DNA of 64,000 bases, from contig CAYJPK010000001.1 of NCBI GenBank assembly GCA_964372035.1, forward strand, positions 1 through 64,000. The letters are read 5' to 3'. Every line of letters starts with the position of its first letter. The stretch's first letter is position 1. Under the pieces are notes generated by a model. It saw nothing but the letters and a program-made list of their open reading frames with translations, was not told the origin of the DNA and did no database searches. The position numbers and the translations under genes were made by a program. The DNA is from CAYJPK01 sp964372035 (GTDB taxonomy: Bacteria > Desulfobacterota > Desulfovibrionia > Desulfovibrionales > Desulfovibrionaceae). Positions 9,653-20,600 of the stretch are shown one piece after another.

Positions 9653-11866
9653 ATGTCAAAGAATGATGAGCGTCACAGCACCTTCCATGAACAGTGGCAT
9701 TTGGTTGAAAACCTCATGCCTGTTTTACGTGCAGATGTTCACGTTCACCGCCAAAGTTATTGGGGGGCACTTTGGTATATTTTAAGCGAGCCTGATAGTA
9801 ATACGCATTTTCGTTTAGCAAAAGGCGCTTATACTTTTGTATCACGGCTTGATGGTGAATTAACTGTTCAAGAAATATGGGATATTTGCCAAGAGATTGA
9901 CGATGATAATTTTAGTGATGATGCCGCTTTAACTCAAGGTGAAGTTATTGCGCTTTTAGGTCGCCTACATGGAACAGGCTTAATAACTGTTGATATGCCT
10001 GCTGATACAGATAATTTTTTGCGTCGCAAGCAAGAACGGCAACTTAAAAAAATTGGTCAGACCTTATCATCATTTTTGTTTTTGCGTATTCCACTTTTAA
10101 TGCCAGATGCATTTTTTACAAAGTTTCAGTTTGCAGGTAGCTTAATTTTTCGCCCATTTGGCATTGTTTTATGGTTTACATTGTTTGTTTTTGCTTTTAG
10201 AGAATTGTTTTTATCTTGGGATAAATTTGTACTTGAAGCAAGTCAAACTTTACATCCTGCAAATTTATTTTGGCTATACTTAGTTGTTATCGTAGCTAAA
10301 ATAGTTCATGAATGTGGGCACGCATTTGCATGTAAGTATTTTAGCCGTATGGACGGGCGTAATGGTGATGTGCATAGTATGGGGATTATGTTCTTACTTT
10401 TTGCGCCTGTTCCATACATAGACGTCAGTAGTAGTGTGCAAATTCGTTCACGTTTTTCAAGGGCTTTTATCGCTCTTGCTGGCGTCTATTCTGAATTATT
10501 TCTTGCCTTTATAAGTTGTATTGTATGGGCTAACACTACTGAAAACACAAGCATTCACTTGCTTGCTAGAAACTGCGTTATTATAACTTCCGTTACAACT
10601 TTATTGTTTAATTTAAACCCTTTATTGCGTTTTGATGGTTATTTTGTCTTTTCAGATATTTTTGGAATGCCTAATTTATATCAGCGTTCGCAGGCCTTTA
10701 TGGTATATCTGTTTAAACGCTATATTCTTGGAATAAATAAGGCTCAAACAGTCGTGCAAAAACGCAATGAGCAAATTTTCTATCCATTTTATGCAATAGC
10801 TGCCTTTATTTATCGCATATTTATAACCATTGGTATTTTTATTGTTTTAGAGGATAATTTTGAAATTTTAGGTATAGTTTTAACTCTGAGCTTATTGTTT
10901 ATTTGGTTTGTATTGCCACTTATTAAGGGCTTAGTCTATTTGATAGACAACGCAGAGTTAACTGGGCTACGAGCAAAAACTTTATTTCGTTTTGCTATTT
11001 TTATTAGCTTAATGAGCTTTCTTTTACTTGCAATTCCAGTAGAAAATTCAGTAGTTGTTGAGGGAGTTGTTGAAAGCCGAGAGCAAATAAATATTTTTGC
11101 TCAAGTAGATGGTACGCTTTTGGATTTTATGCCAACAGATGAAAAGGTTGAAAAAGATAAAAGTCGCATTGTGAAAATTGATAATGCTGGACTTATGGCT
11201 GAACTTGAGCAAACGCTTCATTCTATTGCAGTTACAAAAGCGCAATATGAATATTCAAATGAAATGAGTGATACAAATTCAGCTGGTATGTATGCTCTTG
11301 AGCATCAATCTAACTTGCGGCAATTTGAAATTTTGCTTGCGATGAGTAAAGAGCAACTTGTATTTGCACCTGTGAGCGGAATTTGGGTTGCACCAGATTT
11401 ATCTCGTCGACATGGAAAGTGGGTTGCAAAGGGTGATGTGCTTGGTAGTATTTATAATCCAGAAAATTTACGTTTAAGAGCATTAGTTGACCAATTTGAT
11501 GCTGCAAGACTTTTTGCAGAGCATATTAATTATATAGAATTTAGTGTTTCAAATCGAATGGATATAAATAAAGCTGATGGTGTTCTTTTTAGTGCTAAGC
11601 TAGAAAATGTTCCAGTTCCAGCCGGTCGACGGGAGCTTTTCCACCCAGCTTTAGCAATTCAGGCAGGTGGTCAAACACAAACTGTTCAAAATAAAGAGGG
11701 TGAAATACTTAGTGCTTCACATTTTTTTGAAATAAGTTTGTTACCAGAAAAATCGGCAGTACCACATTTGTTATCAGGTCAAAAGGTATTAGTTCGACTT
11801 GTATTTGACAAACAAGCCATTGGTTTACAGTGGGCAAGACGCGTACAGCAATTTTTTGCAAGGTAG
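9653..11866 (+). CDS. PqqD-like / M50 site-2-protease-like membrane protein with C-terminal lipoyl domain
   Basis: A 737-residue polytopic membrane protein. The N-terminal 110 residues resemble a PqqD-like winged-helix peptide-binding domain (FRLAKGAYTFVSRLDGELTV). Six or seven hydrophobic helices follow (about 160-450). Within them lie the zinc metalloprotease motif HECGH (H219-H223) and the matching motif NPLLRFDGY (D328), as in M50/site-2 proteases. After the last helix, residues 455-737 form a periplasmic HlyD-like lipoyl/barrel region (INIFAQVDGTLLDFMPTDEK). Related PqqD-M50-HlyD architectures occur beside exporters of peptides and large proteins, though their action is little studied. 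Both zinc-ligand motifs are intact, so catalysis is possible. I infer it is the inner-membrane core or processing protease of this export system. Confidence 0.82.
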   Translation: MSKNDERHSTFHEQWHLVENLMPVLRADVHVHRQSYWGALWYILSEPDSNTHFRLAKGAYTFVSRLDGELTVQEIWDICQEIDDDNFSDDAALTQGEVIALLGRLHGTGLITVDMPADTDNFLRRKQERQLKKIGQTLSSFLFLRIPLLMPDAFFTKFQFAGSLIFRPFGIVLWFTLFVFAFRELFLSWDKFVLEASQTLHPANLFWLYLVVIVAKIVHECGHAFACKYFSRMDGRNGDVHSMGIMFLLFAPVPYIDVSSSVQIRSRFSRAFIALAGVYSELFLAFISCIVWANTTENTSIHLLARNCVIITSVTTLLFNLNPLLRFDGYFVFSDIFGMPNLYQRSQAFMVYLFKRYILGINKAQTVVQKRNEQIFYPFYAIAAFIYRIFITIGIFIVLEDNFEILGIVLTLSLLFIWFVLPLIKGLVYLIDNAELTGLRAKTLFRFAIFISLMSFLLLAIPVENSVVVEGVVESREQINIFAQVDGTLLDFMPTDEKVEKDKSRIVKIDNAGLMAELEQTLHSIAVTKAQYEYSNEMSDTNSAGMYALEHQSNLRQFEILLAMSKEQLVFAPVSGIWVAPDLSRRHGKWVAKGDVLGSIYNPENLRLRALVDQFDAARLFAEHINYIEFSVSNRMDINKADGVLFSAKLENVPVPAGRRELFHPALAIQAGGQTQTVQNKEGEILSASHFFEISLLPEKSAVPHLLSGQKVLVRLVFDKQAIGLQWARRVQQFFAR

Positions 11867-11872
11867 TTTGTT

Positions 11873-13849
11873 ATGAGATTTGCTGAAACATTTGAACTTG
11901 AACAACTTTTTGCAGATAGAGATGTTCCACGGCGTGTTCCTCTTGGTTGGGATTGGTTTGTTATGCGTTTTGAATTATTTTTTAGTAAAAAACCAAGAGC
12001 TTATAAGTTGCTTAATCAAGCTAAAAAAGTAATTGCACTCGAATCAGAATTTAATGAAATTGGTATAGATGAACTATCCTTTAAAATTAATGAGATACGT
12101 GGAATATTTAGACTTGGGCGACAAAGCGAAAGAGATTTAATAAAAGCTTTAGCATTAATTCGTGAAATGTCATTTAGAGTACGAGGTGAGAAACCATATT
12201 TAGTGCAAATTGCTGGAGCACTTGGCATATTGCAAAATTGCATTGTTGAGATGTCAACTGGTGAGGGAAAAACCTTATCATCTGCAATTGCAACAATAAT
12301 AATTGCATGGCGTGGCAAGGGTTGCCATGTTGTAACTTCAAATGACTATTTAGCAGTTCGTGATGCACAAATTATGCAAAATTTATATAGTGCTTGCTTT
12401 TTATCTTGTGCTGCTATTGATCAAAATAGTGAACAACAAGAACGTAAAAGAGCCTATGCCTGTGATATTACATATTTAACTAGTAAAGAAGTCACTGCTG
12501 ACTTTTTGCGTGATCAAATGGCTTTAGGTCAGATTAATACGAAAGAACAAGTTTTAACAAGGCGTCTAGCTGGTAGTTCAATGCCAGACACTGTTCAACG
12601 TGGCTTATATTCAGCAATTATTGATGAGGCTGATTCTGTATTATGTGATGGTGGAAGTACACCTCTTATCATTTCAGTGCCAAAGGCTAATGCACCAAGT
12701 ACTGAGCAATATTTAACTGCATCAAACTTAGCAGAAAGTTTAAAGCTTGGTCGAGATTTTAAGCTTAATATAAACTATAGGGAAGCCAGTTTAACTGATG
12801 TTGGTAAAAAGAAAATTTTAGAGAGTACTTTACTTAATAAATGGGCTAAACGCTCACGAGCAGTTGAATTAGTAACTCAGGCAATTGAGGCAAGAAATTT
12901 TTTCCATAATTCTGTGCATTATGTGGTGCACGAGGAAAAGGTTGTGATTGTTGATGAGGCAACAGGTAGAATTATGCCAGACCATGAATGGCGAGATGGC
13001 GTGCATCAGGCAGTATCAGCAAAAGAGGGTTTAGAAATTCAAGCACCAAGGGCAACAGCAGCTCAATCTACATTTCAAGATTTTTTCTTGCGTTATAAAA
13101 GCTTAGGTGGAATGACAGGAACAGCTTGGGAGGCTCGAAAAGAATTTCTACATTTTTATCGTTTATCAGTTGTGAAAATACCAACCAATCTACCATGTAA
13201 GAGAAAGCTAGTTTACAAAGCTTTTCACATAACGAAAGAAAGTAAACTTAATGATATAGTGAATAATGTTGTAAAAGAACATAGGTCTGGTCGAGCAGTG
13301 CTTGTTGGCACAAAATCAATTGAAGCTTCAGAAAGTGTATCTAATGCGTTAAGAGAGCTTGGCATTTTGCATGATGTTTTAAATGCATTGCAACATGAAA
13401 GAGAAGCAGACATAATTGCACTAGCAGGCAAGAAAAATGCTGTTACTGTTGCAACCAATATGGCAGGTAGAGGGACTGATATAAAGCTTGAAGACTCTGT
13501 TCGAAATAACGGCGGATTACATGTGATTCTAACAGAAATGCATAATTCAGCAAGGATTGATAGACAATTGCATGGTCGTTGTGCAAGGCAGGGTGACCCT
13601 GGTACTATTTCTGATATTATCTGTTTGGAAGATGATCTTTTTAAAACAATACCAAATTTTTGTCGTTACAGCTTATCAATTCTTTTACGTACATTTTTAC
13701 TAAATAAAGTTACAAATTCACTAGCATGGTTAATTGCTAGATATTGTCAGATTTCAGGTGATCGACATGCTTTAAAGATGAGAAAAAATATGATTAAAAG
13801 CAATCATCATTTTGCAGATTTAATAAGTTATACAGGTAAAAAAAGTTAG
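11873..13849 (+). CDS. Truncated SecA-like ATPase (accessory translocase motor)
   Basis: A 658-residue SecA homologue. NBD1 carries the Walker A motif TGEGKT (129-134), SNDYLAVRDA and the Walker B motif DEAD (251-254). The preprotein cross-linking region follows, then VDEATGRIMPD and GMTGTAW. NBD2 has the conserved MAGRGTD (530-536) and HGRCARQGDPG (567-577), where canonical SecA has GRSGRQGDPG. Ordinary SecA has about 830-900 residues. This one stops about 80 residues after motif VI, so most of the helical scaffold, the helical wing, the two-helix finger and the zinc tail are missing. It is therefore unlikely to be the housekeeping SecA. Its location between an M50/adaptor gene and a giant exported protein suggests a specialised motor. 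The start follows AAGG with seven bases from the previous stop. Confidence 0.9.
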   Translation: MRFAETFELEQLFADRDVPRRVPLGWDWFVMRFELFFSKKPRAYKLLNQAKKVIALESEFNEIGIDELSFKINEIRGIFRLGRQSERDLIKALALIREMSFRVRGEKPYLVQIAGALGILQNCIVEMSTGEGKTLSSAIATIIIAWRGKGCHVVTSNDYLAVRDAQIMQNLYSACFLSCAAIDQNSEQQERKRAYACDITYLTSKEVTADFLRDQMALGQINTKEQVLTRRLAGSSMPDTVQRGLYSAIIDEADSVLCDGGSTPLIISVPKANAPSTEQYLTASNLAESLKLGRDFKLNINYREASLTDVGKKKILESTLLNKWAKRSRAVELVTQAIEARNFFHNSVHYVVHEEKVVIVDEATGRIMPDHEWRDGVHQAVSAKEGLEIQAPRATAAQSTFQDFFLRYKSLGGMTGTAWEARKEFLHFYRLSVVKIPTNLPCKRKLVYKAFHITKESKLNDIVNNVVKEHRSGRAVLVGTKSIEASESVSNALRELGILHDVLNALQHEREADIIALAGKKNAVTVATNMAGRGTDIKLEDSVRNNGGLHVILTEMHNSARIDRQLHGRCARQGDPGTISDIICLEDDLFKTIPNFCRYSLSILLRTFLLNKVTNSLAWLIARYCQISGDRHALKMRKNMIKSNHHFADLISYTGKKS

Positions 13850-13858
13850 AGGTGAAGC

Positions 13859-14473
13859 ATGATTGAACAAAAAAATAAAGTTCAAGAAATAGCAGATGAT
13901 TTAGGAATTAGCGTTTGTTTATATCCGCCACAAGATAATAAACAAGGATTTATGCAACAATTTAAATCATCACAGAGCATACCAGTTACTGCGCAAGGTG
14001 ATTATGTTGTTTCAGCAGCTGTTTTGCCAAGTGGTTTAAATTTATCTAAAGATTGTCAAAAATTCCTTGAAGAACTTTTTAAAGATGGATCAGAGCAAGA
14101 AACTTTTGAACATATAGAAGAAAAAATTCATCTTGATGCAATTATTCAAACTTTTAGTGACTATGGCAGTGAAATGCAACCATTACTTAGACTATTACGT
14201 GAAAAAGCAGAAAATGATGATAGGCTAGCAAGCTTAATTAAAATATTAGAAGATCGCTTAAGCTCAGAAGTTAAAATTATTGCTAACTTAGCACCACGTG
14301 AAGCTCAAGTTCTTGAACTTGCTGCAAAGGGTATGAGTAACGCTGAAATTGCAAAAAACTTAGGACTACAAACAGTAACAATAAATAAAGCATTATCAAG
14401 AGCTTATCGTAAGCTTGATGCTAAAAACCGTACTGAAGCAGTTCATAAATGGATTTTTTTAAAAGGAAAATAA
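13859..14473 (+). CDS. LuxR/GerE-type transcriptional regulator
   Basis: A 204-residue protein whose C-terminal 60 residues are a GerE/LuxR helix-turn-helix (LAPREAQVLELAAKGMSNAE, then IAKNLGLQTVTINKALSRAY). The N-terminal 140 residues resemble neither a phospho-receiver (no acidic pocket seen) nor an acyl-homoserine lactone domain. They hold a helical acidic stretch and remain unassigned. A good GAGGTG site (13849-13854) overlaps the preceding stop. As last gene of the operon, directly before the terminator and the giant gene, it is a natural candidate regulator of the giant gene or of its own operon; that is inferred from position. Confidence 0.82.
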   Translation: MIEQKNKVQEIADDLGISVCLYPPQDNKQGFMQQFKSSQSIPVTAQGDYVVSAAVLPSGLNLSKDCQKFLEELFKDGSEQETFEHIEEKIHLDAIIQTFSDYGSEMQPLLRLLREKAENDDRLASLIKILEDRLSSEVKIIANLAPREAQVLELAAKGMSNAEIAKNLGLQTVTINKALSRAYRKLDAKNRTEAVHKWIFLKGK

Positions 14474-14512
14474 TTTTTTAAAAAAATATTAAGCAATATA
14501 TTAAGTTATTTC

Positions 14513-14567
14513 AATAGAATATGTGTAATGTATCTGATTAGATATATTGCACATATTCTATTTTTTT
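14513..14567 (+). terminator. Strong intrinsic terminator of the export operon
   Basis: A 22-bp stem pairs 14513-14534 with 14541-14562 around the loop TGATTA, with a single G-T wobble, and runs into seven T residues. It lies 40 bases after the LuxR-type stop and separates the export operon from the giant gene, so the latter should have its own promoter. Confidence 0.9.
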
Positions 14568-14663
14568 GTTTTAAATTTAATTAAGGTCTAAAATAAGGTT
14601 TATGATGTAACTAAGTTAAAAAAATAAAATTATTGATAAAGAAAATATTTGCAGGAGGCTACT
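14568..14663 (+). promoter_or_regulatory. Leader of the giant gene with strong ribosome binding site
   Basis: A perfect AGGAGG (14653-14658) lies five bases before ATG 14664. I see no convincing -35/-10 pair. Two direct half-sites AAGGTYTA occur at 14583-14590 and 14595-14602, twelve bases apart, and could bind an activator; this is speculative. Confidence 0.4.
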
Positions 14664-17600
14664 ATGTCTATAATCCGTAAAATACTAAAGAGTGCAAGTC
14701 AGGTTGTTACTGATTCTGGAATTAACACTTGTTATACTTCACCTCAAACAAAGAAAAATAGGATTCCTGCAAGTTTTGAGCAATTAGAGCCACGCCAGCT
14801 ACTTTCTGCAACGCAAGTTGAGGCGGACTCTAATATTTCTTTTGAAAGCACTATAGTTGAGCCTGTTATTGTAACTATTGGTGAGGGTTTTAATACAGCT
14901 GGTGATGCTGTTAAAAATACTATTGATTTAGCGACTGCCGATTTAGTAAGTATTTATAATAGTGTTACTGGTTTTATAGGTGATACTTATGGTGGCATAG
15001 TAGGTGAAATTCCTAGCGGTGAATTTAATTACGGTGATGTTAATATTGACGGTTCAGTAGATTTTTCAAGGGCAACTCAAACAATTAATCATGACTCCAA
15101 TATTGGCTTATACATGTCGATTAATGGTGATGTTACACTTGATACTATTCATTTTAATGATGACATAAAAAATGCTGCAAATTCAACCATTGCTATCATG
15201 GCAAATGGTACAGTTAACCTTAGAAATATTGATTTTACAGGCATTGAAACTATAATTATTCGTGCTGATTTTGTTTATCTTGATGGTATTGATATTAATA
15301 CTGCTCAAGGCGATGCAAATAAATTCCAAGTAATTGCAATGGATAGCATAGCTATTGGTAATGCTACTGACCCTAATAGCTCTCAGGATATTACAGTTAA
15401 TCAAGGTGCTAGTTCAAGTATTAATGAACATACACTTGACTTTACAGCCATGACAAGCCTTAAATTGCTTGAGGGGGCAAGCATTGTTGATGATGGTGTT
15501 TTAAAAGCTCATGTTAATTTTACAGCTCCAGATATTAGTATTACTGGTACTGGCATTACAGCAGATAAAAGTATTGATATTGGTGGTGATTTTGTTGCCT
15601 TTGCAAAAGAAGAAGCCTTTTTACACCCATTATTAGGCTTTTTACCTATTCGTTTTTCAAGTGGTGATGCTAGAATTACTGTTGATAATGCTAGCATTGA
15701 AGCAAGCAATGTTCAGCTTGAAGCCTATGTTCAGACTGAAGCCGCTTATCAATTTCCTGATTTAGGTGAAATTTCAGGTAATGTCTATGTTGAAGCTATT
15801 TATTCAGCTATGAAAGACCATGCCTTTATTGAAATTTTGCATAGCATGGGCTTAGATGTTTTTACGCCTGATGTAGTTGATTCTGCCGTCGACGCTCAAG
15901 ATGCAATAGCAGAAATTGCCTTTGGTCCTTATGCCGCACCGGCTATTCCTGGTTTATCCTTTTATACTCAATTCTTAACGCAACCTCTTTCTGATGTGCT
16001 AACTACTTTGATGGATCAATTCACAGTTGAATTACCATTTTACGTTAGCACAGCCACAGCAGAAGCAGTGGTTGAAATTAAGGGTAATACACAATTAACA
16101 GCAACTGATGGCGATTTAAATATTGTTGCTACAAGTTCAGTTATTAATGAAGCTGATAGCTATGTTGATATTATTGGTATCAATATTCTTTCAAATAGCA
16201 CAAAGGCAAAGGTGCTAATTGGTGAAAATGATACTGACAACATTAATCTTTATGCTAAAAACGATATAAATATAGCTAGTTTTAGTACTAATACAAATGA
16301 AAGCAAGCTTATAGCTATTTTTGCTCCTGCCGCTCGTAAAAAAAATGGTGAATCAAAAAGTAAGCATTCAGCAATATCATTTGCATTTGGCATGACAATG
16401 AATCAAGCCCTTGCAAGTGTTGTGATTGGTAGGAATGTTAACGCAGTAGCTGAAAATGATGTTAATATTAAAAGCTTAACTGTTGAAGAATTAACAAATA
16501 CAGTTAAAGCAAATTCTACTTGGAAAGGTTTGCTTGGCATTGCTGTTGCTATTAATACCGGTGGTGGTGAAAGCCTTGTTAGTGTTAAGGGTAATATTTT
16601 AGCAAAAGAGGGTGATGTTAATATTAATTCTAATATTATTACCAATATCACCACTATGTCTTCAACTGTTAAAGGTCTCTTATTTGAAGCCGCTCCTCCT
16701 CCGCATGTTGACCCACGTGCAATGGACGCTTTTAATGCTGTTGCAGTTAAGGTTATAACAAACTTATTACGTCCTTTTGGCGGCTTAATGGAAACTAAAA
16801 ACCTTGGCCTTGGTACTACAGTTGCTTATGCATCTCATGGTTCAGCTGCTAATACAATTATAGGCTCAACTGCAACTATTACCTCACAATTTGGTTCTGT
16901 TAATTTACATTCGCAAGCTGATACAACTCCTGTTATAGAGTCTTCCTCAAGTAGTTCTTATGCCGTTGAGGCTCAGGTTACTCAAGGTACGATTTACATG
17001 GCACAGAACAATGCAAGTGGCGAAAAAAATATTAAAAGTTCTTCAAAAAATCCAAATACTGGCGCTGCAGTTGCAGTTGGTATTAGTACTCTTTCAACAA
17101 ATGCTGAAACAATAGTAGAAGATGGCGCAAAAATTAACTATAATCAACGTGTTGATATTACATCTGACGCTAACTATTTCTTGCCATCAACCTTTAGAAC
17201 CTTAGCAGGCTTTCAACTTCCAAACTTAGGTGCACCAATTGAGATTGATTTTGGTCATTTAGGTGAAACTCTTGGTGGTTTTTTAACCATGTGGAATATC
17301 GAGGAGTTAACTTCATTTATTAATGGCATTGGTGAGTTGCAGGAAAGCTTACAGCAAGAATACTTAGATTTGCAAGATGCTGTTCTAGGGCAAGCTTTTA
17401 ACTTAGATAGCGTGAATGGCAATCAAGGCTTTGCAGTTCCTAACTCCTACGTTTATGCTTCAACCGGTGGTGCAAAAAGCTTATCAATTTCTGCAAGTAT
17501 GGCTTATATCAAGCAAGATAACAACTCAAAAGTTAGTGTTGGCGATAATGTTTCTATTATGCGAGTTGGTGGCGCTACATCTAGTGATATTAGAAGCGGT

Positions 17601-20600
17601 GGTACAATTCAACTTGATGATGCATATAGTAATTTAAATGGGCTTGTGACTTATGAAGTTTATGCAGGTGGAACAAGCTTAAATGGTTTAATTGCAGGTG
17701 AAGAATATTATGCTGTTGTTGATGCTAATGGTCTTTTAACTCTTTATCATAATAATAGTGGTACTCAAGGAAGTAAAATTACTTTAGGCGGTAATACTAA
17801 CGATACAAGACATTACTTTATATTTGAAAAATCAAAAGCAGTTGAATTTGACTATTCACTCTTTGATAATAAATGGCAAATTGGCACAACTGATAATACA
17901 ATACTTGCAATGAACAGTGCGCATGGTATGCAAACTGGTGATATTGTTAATGTTAGCTCAACAAGTGGTTCTAATTTTGGTCTTGATGCAAATTCACTTT
18001 ACATGGTGTTTGCACGTAGCACTACTGAACTAAGCTTTAAGAAAATTGAAAACGGTAAGGTTGTTGGCGATTTTATTGTACTTAGTATAACTGACGATTT
18101 TGCAAGTGATGATAGCAATAAATTTTACTCAATTAGTGAGGCTACAGCAAGTGAAAAAGAGAATTTAGGGCTGTCATTTACGCTTACAACTGCTGAATAT
18201 AACAGCTTTAATAATGAAACTTATGATGTATTTAATGGCTTTAGTTCTGGTGATATTATTAGGTATACAAGTACTGGAGCAGCAATAAGCGGTCTTAGTA
18301 GTGGTAGTGAATATGTTATAGAGTTAATTGGTGGCTCTAGTTTTATGCTTTATGATACAAGCGGTAATATTATCAACTTAAGTCTTGATGCTGCTGCTTT
18401 AAATTCACAGCATAAATTCACAAAAGAAAATGATCCTAGCAAAAGTTCTGATGATATTTCTGTTTATATTAATGGCAATGAATTATCAGTTCAAAGTATT
18501 GAAATAAATGGTGTTACTTCATATTCATTAAGAGCTCAACTGAAAGGTGATAGCTTTATTTCTAATACTATTGAAAGTCTTGCTCTTAGCACTGGTGATG
18601 TTATTGAATACACTAGCACAGGTGCGTCTATCTTTGGTCTTGAAAGTGGAAAACAATATGAAGTTTCAGTTTTAGACGGTGGTAGGTTAACGCTTCGTGC
18701 TTATGATGCAAGCACTCAAATAGCATTTGGCGATTATATTATGCTTGGTCGTCAAATTCAAGGTGATGCGGAGCATACTTTTACTCTTGTAAAAGTTTAT
18801 GCAAATGCTCCAATTCAAGTTGATGCTGTAGAGCAAAATACTAATCCTAATGCTATTTATGTTAACACGCATGATTACGTGACTGGTGATAAGCTTATAG
18901 TTAAAATGCTTGATGCTTCGTTATCAACAGAAGAAAATCCTGTTTATACTCAAGTTTTAGGTACATACACAGTAACTCGAATATCAGAAACAATGATTAC
19001 TTTACAAGATGTAAATGGTAATTATATACAATTCCCTGATTTTACAAGCGATATTCACCCAGAATTTTTACTTGCACGCCCAAGTCAAGCTGATTTAAAC
19101 ACAAGTATCGTGAATGATGCAAATGGAAATTACGATTATCTTAAGTTTGATGGCGATATATCATATCTTTATGATGGTGGAACAATTATTTTAAATTCTG
19201 ATTTAATTTATACTGTAACTGAAAATCTTTATGATGAGAATGAAGACCCTATTTTAGAGACTGTTCAAGTTTACGACATGAATGGTAATCCCGTTTTAAG
19301 TCCAGATGGTACACCTGTAACTGTAGAGCAAGTAAAAACTGAAACTAAAACAGTTACTTTAAAAGCTGGCACAGAAGTTTTTGCTAAACTCGTTTTTGCA
19401 AGAGATGCAAATGGATATATAACAGAAACAGTTATTGGCGTGCGTTTAGCAGTTGATGAACAAAGCTATTTAGCGGCTGATTATATTGAAATTGATAGTT
19501 ATAATGGTACAGTAAGCATTGTCACTGAAGAGCTGGCTGTTTCAAAAGACACCTTAAATATTGCACAGTATTTATTCCAAAGTACAGGTGCACATAATGC
19601 TCAAGATGGAACGACAGTTACTTATACTCCACTTGATACTAATGGAAATCCTGATATAAATAATATTAGATACTTTACTATAAATGTATTTGACGATTAT
19701 CATTTTAGTTTGTCAGAAGTTGATAGTTCTGGTGAATTAAAAGCAATTAAAGTTAGTGATTTTATGGCACTTACTAGTGGCAGTTTTGAACTTGGCAAAC
19801 CAGTAGAGGGCTTATTAGTTCAAACTGAAAACTTGATTGCACCGCTTGAAAGTTTAAGCCTTGATAATCATGGTCTTACAACAGGTCAAAGACTTATACA
19901 TGAATATACTATAACTGATGAAAATGGTGAAGATGTAATAATTACAACTACATATTATGTTATTGTAAAAAATGCTAATGAATTCTATTTGGCAGAAAGT
20001 TATAATCATGCATTACAAGGTTTTGCATTAGCGGGTGATGCTTTACCATCTGTTGGTCATTTACGTAATTTAGAATCTGGAATTTTTATTGAATCAACAA
20101 GTTCTGATAAAACTATTAATGTAACAGGGCAGTTATTCACAGGTCTTGGACCTACTCGTGGTCTTTTCCCTGCTTCAACATATTATGTGCCAAATGCTCC
20201 ATCAGCAGCGAAAGCTCTTTTCTGGCTAGATGTTCAAAATCTTCGTGGAAATATAAAAAATATGATTACAAATCGTTATCCAAGTTCTTCAACTGGAGCT
20301 GGTGCGAGCATACAAATTTTAGATTTCTCACATGAAACTCAAGCTCAAGTTGGTAAGGGGGCAAGTTCAAGCACATCTTTATTGATTGGTGATAGTCTAA
20401 ACATTAATTCATATAGTGATAATGGTATTTTCTCTTTCTTATTAGCTGGTGCGATGGGCGAGCTAAAGAGTTACTCTGGTAGTCTTGGCGTTATTATGGT
20501 GGATAATGTAACTACTGCTGATTTAAGTCTTGGTAGCGGTAGTGCTTATATTGGTAATAGCCTTGGCGGTGATTTAACAATTACTGCTAAGGATAATACT

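Noticed and set aside
11873..13849. Housekeeping secA or a frameshifted secA
   Set aside because: The C-terminal third is missing, the following gene starts nine bases later with its own ribosome binding site, and I see no remaining SecA sequence in other frames after 13849.
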